Of a stretch of 64,000 bases of DNA, positions 56,094-64,000 are shown piece after piece. This DNA comes from Siphonodentalium dalli. Its lineage: Eukaryota > Mollusca > Scaphopoda > Gadilida > Siphonodentaliidae. Positions within the stretch are counted from its first letter, which is position 1, and each line of letters begins with the position of its first letter. Both the position numbers and the translations under genes were made by a program. The notes under the pieces were generated by a model. That model had not been told where the DNA came from, did not search any database, and saw nothing but the letters and a program-made list of their open reading frames with translations. The DNA lies in assembly GCA_032622095.1 (NCBI GenBank), contig CP136067.1:55407899-55471898 (forward strand), given 5' to 3'.

Positions 56094-56819
56094 TCTAAGA
56101 TATATTTTTGGGACTTCTGTCTGTCTTTTTGGTTTTGTGTTAGCTATGGCCGGGAAAACTGTCAGACGGATTTTGACAAAATTTGATACCTAGGGGTAAT
56201 TTTGTCTAGGGACTGTTTTGGACGGGTCAAATCGTGACTCCGACCTGACCTTGACCTTCAAAAAGGTCAATTCATGGTCAAGTCGGGTAAAACGGGACGG
56301 ATTTCGACAAAATGTTATACCTAGGGAAAATTTTGTCCAGGGAGTGTTCTGGGCGGGTCAAATCGTTACCCCAACCTGACCTTGGCCTTCAAAACGGTCA
56401 ATTCAAGATCAAATCGGGTAAACGGGATACTTTTGTCCGGGGAGTGTTTTGGACGGTACAAATCGTGACCCCGACTGGACCTTGTCCTTCAAAATTGTCA
56501 ATTCAATGTCAAATCGCGAATTTTGACGGGATTTCGACAACATTCGATACCTAGGGTTACTTTTGTCAGGGGAGTGTTTTCGATGCGTCAAATCGTGACC
56601 CCAACCTGACATTAACCTTCAAAATTGTCAAATCAAGATCAAATCGGGTAAAACCTGATGGATTTCGACGTGTACGTTTGTCCGGGAGTGTTTTGGTCGG
56701 GTCAAATCGTGACCCCGACCTGACCTTGATCTTCAAAATGGTCAATTCAATGTCAAATCGCGCAATTCGCCGAAAAGCAGAGGGAAAACAGCCCGGACGA
56801 AGTCGGGTCCACCAGCTAG
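56094..56819 (+). mobile_element. Helitron-like element K inserted in the satellite
   Basis: Starts TCTAAGATATATTTTTGGGA after host A (56093) and ends CAGCCCGGACGAAGTCGGG, TCCACCAG, CTAG before host T (56820). It is of the A/B subfamily with about five copies of the GGGAGTGTTTTGGACGGGTC / TGACCTTGACCTTC block. The flanks rejoin to ACATGGTCCCA|TGCAATATAA, which occurs uninterrupted at 55548-55567. This directly shows an A|T insertion without target duplication. Confidence 0.87.
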
Positions 56820-57054
56820 TGCAATATAAGTGCGTACACGTCAATCCCAAGTCGCCGCTTCCCTACATATAACCAGTCGTGAGAACATGCAATGAAATTG
56901 TCAAACAGACCCGGAAGTGCCACAATCAATATTGGAAAAGCAGTACATACGTGCACCCAAATAGCCCCTCGCCGCCCCCATAGTCCATACGTGTGATGGC
57001 CAGACGTGAAAACATGCACATGAAATTTTCAATTATACCCGATAGTGTCGCATA
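56820..57054. repeat. Satellite continuation
   Basis: The higher-order repeat resumes (CCAGTCGTGAGAACATGCAA matches CCAGTCGTGAGAACGTGCAC at 55611) and ends at about 57054. Confidence 0.8.
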
Positions 57055-57175
57055 CAATGCTTCTATAATCATGATATGGAACAGATCAGATAAGATCAGG
57101 ACAACTAAGTAAAATAGTCATTTGAAGCAGTTTGAAGGAGATGGGTCCCTATCCCAGAATCGGAAAAAAATAAAA
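57055..57175. repeat. Dispersed repeat, partner of 4681-4800
   Basis: Matches the 4.7-kb copy (TTCTATAATCATGATATGGA, AGTCATTTGAAGCAGTTTG). Confidence 0.75.
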
Positions 57176-58067
57176 AAAATAGGTGGTGGTGGGTACCCAG
57201 TGGGCGGAAAAATACTGATACGCGCTCAACAGTTTGTCTAAAAAAAATTGTTCTAAAAACACAGGTTTATGACCGCGGACAGAAGCCGATTAAGTGTGAT
57301 GTAATTTATCCATGAACATGAATATGGAGATTCTATCACCATTCGACACGAAACTGGGATCTTTAAACAGACAAGTTTCATTTTCGTGGGACACGAAAAA
57401 GCGAATTTATTGTTGGCAGTTTCGGCAGTCTGAGTAGTTAATTAATCCCAAAATACACGGAACTCATTTACGATATTCCGATAGGACTATGTTTACTCTA
57501 GGTTCTCTAAAAAAATGGTGTGAATATTCTCGATAGAACTATTTTAATCCGACGTTTTGTAACACCTTAAAACATTGCGCAATTTTCTGAATTTTCGTCG
57601 CATAAAATCAATAAAAATACGATGAGCAACTGAACATGTTTTTGAACATTCTAGAAGGGGTATATGTCTCTGATATATGTTTAAAATTTCACGCAAAAAC
57701 TATAAAAGATGACAAGGATATAATTAGTTTAATAGACCCACTCTAAATCTGCCATAGTAAATGCATGGGTCTGTGTTTGCATAGTTTCTGTCCCGGCATG
57801 CAACAGTCAAAATGATTATCTGTAAAATGGTCTGTAAAGTGGAGTTTGTTTTAAATCAACATTTTATAAAACCTATTTACTTTACTAAAGGTCAGTAATA
57901 ATATTCACTGTTTTAGATTTAATTAACTATTTGCTTCTTCTCATCGTAAATACGCCACTTCTATTTGCTTGTTCTCATCGTAAATATTCAACTACAACGT
58001 TTCCGTCCATGTACAAAATATGATTTAATATCGTAACAATTTTTAATTCATTTCACTTAATAATCTT
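57176..58067. other. Intergenic, no gene recognised
   Basis: Includes a short direct repeat, CTATTTGCTTxTTCTCATCG, at about 57928 and 57961. Otherwise nothing recognised. Confidence 0.5.
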
Positions 58068-58547
58068 AATTTAAAATAATCATTACGTGTAAACTGTACA
58101 TAACCTCGTTTAAAAGAGAGATATGCATAGCTAATATGTATAGTATATACATCATACTTTAGTAGAAGACGTTATTTAATGCACCAAACATTGTATCACA
58201 TTTAAAAAGTAATTCTTTGTAAAATAATACATGGACGATCTGATGCATGCATCTTCATTTTCTTTTTGCTAATTGTTTTCGGTAAACAGTTGTACCATTG
58301 ACACAGGCCATTAATTTAAAATAATCATTACGTGTAAACTGTACATTACCTCGTTTAAAAGAGAGATATGCATAGCTAATATGTATAGTATATACACCAT
58401 ACTTTAGTAGAATACGTTATTTAATGCACCAAACATTGTATCACATTTAAAAAGTAATTCTTTGTAAAAATAATTCATGGACATCTGACATCTTCATTTT
58501 CTTTTTGCTAATTGTTTTCGGTAAACAGTTGTACCATTGACACAGGC
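58068..58547. repeat. Recent tandem duplication, 243-bp unit
   Basis: AATTTAAAATAATCATTACG starts both copies (58069 and 58312). The copies run to CATTGACACAGGCCAT with few differences; the second lacks a few bases around ATGGACGATCTGATGCATGC. No coding. Confidence 0.9.
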
Positions 58548-59298
58548 CATGATATATTGGGCTGGTTTGATCCGGTTCGAAGCTGGTTTACTCCGATTTC
58601 ATATGATAACAAAGAAAAGCAATCGTAATTTCGGGCTAACATTTACTCATATTGGTAAACCAATTGGCACATGAGACACAGTGGAATCCAATTTTCCACT
58701 ATGATATTCCCCCCTTCGGGCGAAATAACCACATACACAAGCTTCCGTAAATCACCAGATATTGTCAGATCCGTGGACTGCGTGAATATTCATCGTGTCT
58801 GTATTCGACAGTGTGCCAGAATGAATCTGTTTTGGTCTAATTTGTATGAATTGAGAGATTAGCCACTCCATGCAAGGATTTCGTTGAATTTGATATATAA
58901 TGAGAATGATATAAACATCTATTTAGGTATGTAAATATAAATAGTAACAGTCGGATTCAACGGTCAACTGATCCGGGGGTTGGTGCAGTCTGAATTTTAT
59001 TCTCAGATATATTTCGGGCTTAATAACCTAGGTGGTCGATTGCTACGCATACTATTACTAGAAAATTGGACGTTCCAATGCGCCTGTGCACATGCCGATA
59101 TAGCTTATAAAAAGATTCGCAGATTTTCATTTCTTGCATGAAATATTTTCCATCACCTGACAAAAACATCGATTGGCAGCAATACTTGAAGATTATCGAA
59201 ACAATCCATGAACTTAAATCCTCTCGTTTCAATCATATCCTCTACAAATCGTGTGATATAGCTATCGTGGAAATAATCGCATAATAATAACATCGGTA
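58548..59298. other. Intergenic, no gene recognised
   Basis: Nothing recognised. Confidence 0.5.
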
Positions 59299-60434
59299 AA
59301 GCTGCTTTCACATACATCCGCTTAACGCATGCGTTTTACGGATGCGTCAGGTGGACATCCGCGTAATGCTTTCACATAGGTCCGTTTAGCTCTGCGCTTA
59401 CGCGTCCGTTAGCGGATGCGCGAAGAAATATCTGTGTGTACATAGAGTCCTTTCGCCATGGATTCTTCACACGAAGAGGACGTTCTCGTGATTGCTTTCT
59501 AGATCTACAACAAAAGAAGACAAATAGGAGACCAAAACGATTTTGGGAGCACGCATAGCCGTTCAGGCGATCGCATTTTTATTGTGTTGGTGGGGGGGGG
59601 GGACTGAGACTTTTTGCCCGAAATTTTTTACATGATATATTCACGGTTGTATCACATGCAGTTTTTGTAGAATATACCTTCTATATACACAGAAATGTAA
59701 CGAAATAGGTTCAAATTAACCTTAGATATAAATGTATAATTCTGGCAGAAATGTGAACAATACTGTAATTTGCCACAATTTTCCTCTCAAAACTATTTAC
59801 AGTTTGTCCGAAAATTGCCATAATTTGTCAAAAAATATCTTCAATTTTGGGATGCAGCCCTCCCAGCTTCCTAGTACGTATGGCTATGGTAGCACGAAAT
59901 CGTTTTTAAAAGAAGAGAGCAATGGAAATATGCTAATATAATAGTGAAAGATTTGTATTCTGACAAAGACAAGTTCACCAGTTACTTCAGGGTGTCTCGC
60001 GAACAGTAACTGTTTTCGTTGATTTTTCATTTCATCGGCGAAGATATAAAGAAAGTACGAAAGAATCGAGAGCCACTGTGCCAACAAATATGCTAACTCC
60101 CCCATAACCATGGCATTCTATGTCATTAAATATATACATTTACCTAAATCTGCCATCACAAATCATTTAATTCCTGTTTCAATTGACTCAAGATCAGATA
60201 ACATGCATGGTGCCAGATGCCAATCATCCCCACATAATAATATTCACGCATCCGCTAAGCGGACAGGTTTTCGGCCCGGGAGCGAAAAGTTGTGCGCGCG
60301 CGCAGATGCGCGAGTTTTGCGGACGGTATGTGAAAGCTCCAGTGATGACATTGGATACCGAAATCATCCGCTAAACAGTGCGCGCACGGATGCGTTAAGC
60401 GGATGCGTGAAGCGGACGTATGTGAAAGCAGCTT
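59299..60434. mobile_element. TA-flanked TIR element (non-autonomous)
   Basis: Inverted ends AAGCTGCTTTCACATACATC and AAGCTGCTTTCACATACGTC continue for about 35 bp with about three mismatches. Further copies of GCTTTCACATA and GTCCGC occur in the subterminal regions. TA flanks both ends (59297-59298, 60435-60436). The 1.14-kb interior has no transposase. TA duplication suggests an IS630/Tc1-mariner-type or similar enzyme, but the superfamily is not certain. Confidence 0.78.
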
Positions 60435-61000
60435 TAAGTGAAAGTCTCTAAAGGCAAATTAGGAGTAGCCTTCGTTAGTGCTAACGGCAACTGGCAGAAA
60501 TGCTAATAGCATCAATAGCTGGGACAATGGTTAAATGTTTTTTGTTAAGGCGATGTTTTCCCATTTATGGCCATATTTAAGTTTAACAGCTTGACTAGCA
60601 TTTGGGCAAATTTCGAATCTTTGCCAAAGACGATGAAATCACATATTACACTAACTATTGGCTGGAAAGCTCAGATGTCGGAAGATGATCACCATATTTT
60701 TGGTCTGAAATTCGTAATCGCCGTCAATTCAGACTTCTAAGTGTTAACAATATAACATTTCAAGTATCAAACTATCTGAATGGATATATATTGTTCTCAT
60801 AGCAAAATGAACGTTTTCTTGCTAAATATTAAATGACACTATATTGCAACTGAGTAGTATATACTCCAATATCAATATCTGAACTTATAATCTGGAAACC
60901 AAGACAGTAGACAATCAGTTTCGTGGGTCTCAATGTAGCGTTGCCAGAGCGTATCCATGCTGGATATGCCCATTTTATTAGCTCAACTTGACGAATTCAA
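60435..61000. other. Intergenic, no gene recognised
   Basis: Nothing recognised. Confidence 0.5.
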
Positions 61001-62110
61001 GTTTGAGCTATTGTTATGGGTTGGCGTCCGTCGCCCGTGCGTGCGTCCGTGATCCACCAACAATTGCCGTTAGCACACCATACAGGTCACATCTCTCACC
61101 CGATCGTCACCAAACTTCACGTGGATCTTCGGGGTGACCTGTAGATGGGAGCCATCGTTTTTCCCGAAATTCTTTTAAAAACATGGACAAATTTTGAATC
61201 CATCGGCACACCTTGCAGCTCGCATTTATTGGAGAATTCTGTTGACAATTTACAGGATTTAGGATCGCCTCTAGATGGGAGCTATCGAATTTGAACAATT
61301 TTAGATGAAAAACATGGCCGCCGGTAGCCATATTGGCTTTTACTCTCTGCATGACTAAATTCTTTGGCACACCCTACAGACCACATTCCTTATCCGATCA
61401 TCACCTACCTTCACGTTGATCTTCGGGGTGGCCTTCCGATTGGAGCCATCATTTTTTTTTCTCCGAATTTCGTTGAAAAACATGGCCACCAGCGGCCATT
61501 TTGGATTTTACTCATTGTTGCATCACTAAGTCCTTCAACACACCATGCAGACCACCTCCCTCATCTGATCATCACCAAAACTTCATATGGATCTTCGGGG
61601 TGACCTCTAGATGGGAGGCGTCAATTTGTTCGTTAAAACACATGGCCGACAGCAGTTATCTTGGATTTCAAATTTGAATCCATCGACACACCCCGCAACC
61701 TGCATTTATTGGAGAATTCTTTAAAAAAAATTACAGGCAATGTTGAGGACTACCTCCAGATGGGAGCTATCAAATTTGAACGCTTTTTAATGAAAAATAT
61801 GGCCGCTGGCAGCCATCTTGGATTTTACTCTTTGCATGACTATATTTTTTGGCACACCCTACAGACCACATCCCTCATCCGACCATCACTAAACTTCATA
61901 TGGGTCTTCGGGGTGACCTCTAGATGTGAGCTATTTTTTTCTCTTCATAATTTCGTTGAAAAACATGGCCGCCAGCAGCCAACTTTGATTTTACTCTTTA
62001 TATGCCTAAATCCTTTGGCAAATCCATCATCCGATCATCATCAAACTTCATATGGAGCTTCGGTGTGACCTCTAGCTGGGAGCCATATCATGTTTGCGAA
62101 TTTCGTTCAC
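61001..62110. repeat. Tandem array, ~165-bp units with CATGGCCGCC..GCCATCTTGG core
   Basis: Starts with TTTGAGCTATTGTTATGGG and a GTCCGTCG.CCGTGCGTGCG block, then about six units with core positions near 61312, 61480, 61640, 61797 and 61962. Each unit has ATTTTACTCTTTGCATGACT, CACACCCTACAGACCACAT, CGATCATCACCAAACTTCA and TCTTCGGGGTGACCTCTAG. Reading frames through the array are not genes. Confidence 0.85.
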
Positions 62111-62640
62111 ATCTAGTATTACTTCGACATTTAACTTTCCGCGTTCCTAATCGCTCTATTGACTATAACACATGGAATTATCCTATCTCCTAGTTGAGCT
62201 AAAGTGCCAAATACTTTCATATTCTAGCTGCATCGGCCACTGTAACCAAACATTTTATAATTAAACGGACATGGCTCGTTCGAACCCAAAAATGATGTAT
62301 AGTATGTATACACAAGTTGGTAAGAGGTATCCCATAACATATACGGGTATCATTTCCGAACAAATTCGTCGATATAGCGCTGAAACTGACTTCGCACTGA
62401 TCGCGAAAAACGATATTTTACTGTGGTGAGTGAGTCCGAGTAATATTTGTCATTTTCATTCAAACCGCTTGGTCGAAAATCTTATCTTTTTCAGATAATT
62501 CTGGCCAATGTGAACTCAGAGCAACGAGAAGTTTTTATTTGAAGTATTTTATTCATATTCGGTCAATCGTTCTTGTTGCCTATTATTATTTACATCCCAA
62601 CACTGCCTAAATCACCCGAAACCAACAACAGAGCAGCATT
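62111..62640. other. Intergenic, no gene recognised
   Basis: Nothing recognised. Confidence 0.5.
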
Positions 62641-63493
62641 TAGTTAGACCAGTTATCCGGGTTATCATCTGTAGTTAGACCAGTTATCCGGGTTATCATC
62701 TGTAGTTAGACCAGTTATCCGGGTTATCATCTGTAGTTAGACCAGTTATCCGGGTTATCATCTGGGAGTTAGACCAGTTATCCGGGTTATCATCTGGGAG
62801 TTAGACCAGTTATCCGGGTTATCATCTGGGAGTTAGACCAGTTATCCGGGTTATCATCTGTAGTTAGACCAGTTATCCGGGTTATCATCTGTAGTTAGGA
62901 CCAGTTATCCGGGTTATCATCTGTAGTTAGACCAGTTATCCGGGTTATCATCTGTAGTTAGACCAGTTATCCGGGTTATCATCTGTAGTTAGACCAGTTA
63001 TCCGGGTTATCATCTGGGAGTTAGACCAGTTATCCGGGTTATCATCTGGGAGTTAGACCAGTTATCCGGGTTATCATCTGTAGTTCGGACCAGTTATCCG
63101 GGTTATCATCTGTAGTTAGACCAGTTATCCGGGTTATCATCTGTAGTTAGACCAGTTATCCGGGGTATCATCTGTAGTTAGACCAGTTATCCGGGTTATT
63201 ATCTGGGAGTTAGACCAGTTATCCGGGTTATCATCTGGGAGTTAGACCAGTTATCCGGGTTATCATCTGGGAGTTAGACCAGTTATCCGGGTTATCATCT
63301 GGGAGTTAGACCAGTTATCCGGGTTATCATCTGGGAGTTAGACCAGTTATCCGGGTTATCATCTGTAGTTAGGACCAGTTATCCGGGTTATCATCTGTAG
63401 TTAGACCAGTTATCCGGGTTATCATCTGGGAGTTAGACCAGTTATCCGGGTTATCATCTGGGAGTTAGACCAGTTATCCGGGTTATCATCTGG
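62641..63493. repeat. 31/32-bp minisatellite, 27 units
   Basis: Unit core GACCAGTTATCCGGGTTATC followed by ATCTG. Two unit types alternate in blocks: 31-bp units beginning TAGTTA and 32-bp units beginning GGAGTTA. Reading left to right the blocks are 4 T, 3 G, 5 T, 2 G, 4 T, 5 G, 2 T, 2 G. Three T units carry a small change (TAGGACC twice, TCGGACC once). Otherwise the units are almost identical, so the array is young. Confidence 0.95.
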
Positions 63494-63497
63494 GAGT

Positions 63498-64000
63498 TGT
63501 GTAAGTTCGCCAATTGCAGTTCGTCGTTTGTAAAGTTTGAGCTATTGCCATGGCCTTGTCGTCCGTCGTACGTCTGTGCGTGTGAGTGTGCGTGTGCGTG
63601 CGTGTGTGCGTTATTCGTCAACAATACAGGCTACATGTCGTATCTTTGGTCGGATCATTATGAAATTTGTCATAGCTGTTGACATCAACATTTAGACCGG
63701 AACGATTCATTTTGGGGTCATTCGGAAAAAAAAACATGGGTGCCAGTGGCCATCTTGGATTTCAAAAATCAATCCATTAGCACGGGCTACAGGTCGTACT
63801 GTTCGTCTGATCATCGTGAAATTTGTCATGGATTTTAATATTGATATGTAGATGGGAACGAGTAATTTTGGGGTCATTCGGCCAAAAAACATGGCCGCCG
63901 GCCGCCATCTTGGATTTTACTCTTTGCATGACTAAATCCTTTGGCACGGGCTACAGGTCGTACCTTAGGTCGGATCATCATAAAGTTTGTCATGGATGTT
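63498..64000. repeat. Dispersed family with GGCCGCCATCTTGG core, runs off window
   Basis: Begins TTTGAGCTATTGCCATGGCC with CGTCCGTCGTACGTC and a GTGTGCGTGTGCGTGCG tract, parallel to 61001. Two units follow (cores near 63734 and 63889), and the array continues past the window end. Confidence 0.75.

Noticed and set aside
62641-63493. CRISPR-like regular repeat
   Set aside because: Units are directly adjacent with no variable spacers, and the setting is eukaryotic. It is a minisatellite.

Overview
This window looks like a piece of a metazoan nuclear genome, most plausibly a marine or other aquatic invertebrate. The evidence is the element content: a CR1/L2-type LINE with an SGNH-like ORF1, PHD finger, APE endonuclease and RT; dispersed Helitron-like elements; MITEs; satellites. 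The sequence is AT-rich and has no compact operon-like coding. The exact phylum cannot be settled from the sequence. I recognise no intact host protein-coding gene. The only real long reading frames belong to two LINEs.

The dominant feature is one kind of mobile element, which I infer to be non-autonomous Helitron-like rolling-circle elements. Read in their own orientation they start with TC(T), usually TCTATTATATATTTTG or TCTCATATATATTTTG. They end with a short GC hairpin, then about 7-8 nt, then CTAG. At all eight loci the outer flanks are host A on the 5' side and T on the 3' side, with no target-site duplication. They cover about 17 kb: 14903-15584 (+), 15764-17143 (-, two units), 22198-29109 (-, nine-unit array), 29176-30195 (-), 30367-31360 (+), 41126-43538 (-, about five units), 50100-53071 (+, two units), 56094-56819 (+). 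At four loci different units are joined head-to-tail as ...CTAG|TC... with no spacer, as expected for rolling-circle concatemers. Two insertions can be checked against related empty sites inside the same window. No Rep/helicase ORF is present.

Layout. 0-9.8 kb: intergenic DNA with a tRNA-like sequence, minisatellites at 2.3 and 6.8 kb, dispersed repeats, and one weak first-exon candidate at 8.34 kb. 9.8-11.9 kb: a TIR transposon with a second copy at 37.9-39.7 kb. 12.8-13.3 kb: a foldback MITE with a 9-bp target duplication. 14.9-17.1 kb: Helitron-like units. 17.35-17.6 kb: a 257-bp palindrome. 18.2 and 36.7 kb: a pair of TTAA-flanked MITEs. 22.2-31.4 kb: the large Helitron-like array and its neighbours. 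31.4-35.9 kb: a CR1-like LINE, nearly full length but broken by two apparent frameshifts and two stop codons. 41.1-43.5 kb: a second Helitron-like array. 43.6-46.6 kb: a 5'-truncated LINE with an open 702-codon RT frame on the minus strand. 50.1-53.1 kb: two joined Helitron-like units. 55.2-57.05 kb: a satellite of about 108-bp monomers in a five-monomer higher-order repeat, split by a Helitron-like element. 59.3-60.4 kb: a TA-flanked TIR element. 61.0-64.0 kb: a tandem repeat of about 165 bp and a 27-copy 31/32-bp minisatellite.

The genes do not form a pathway. They are parasitic elements: LINEs supply RT and endonuclease, while the Helitron-like units, MITEs and TIR elements encode nothing and would need proteins supplied from elsewhere. 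Two Helitron-like subfamilies carry many copies of sequences matching animal transcription-factor motifs (NRF-1-like GCGCATGCGC; ERR/FTZ-F1-like TCAAGGTCA), so this cluster could carry regulatory sites. That is inference.
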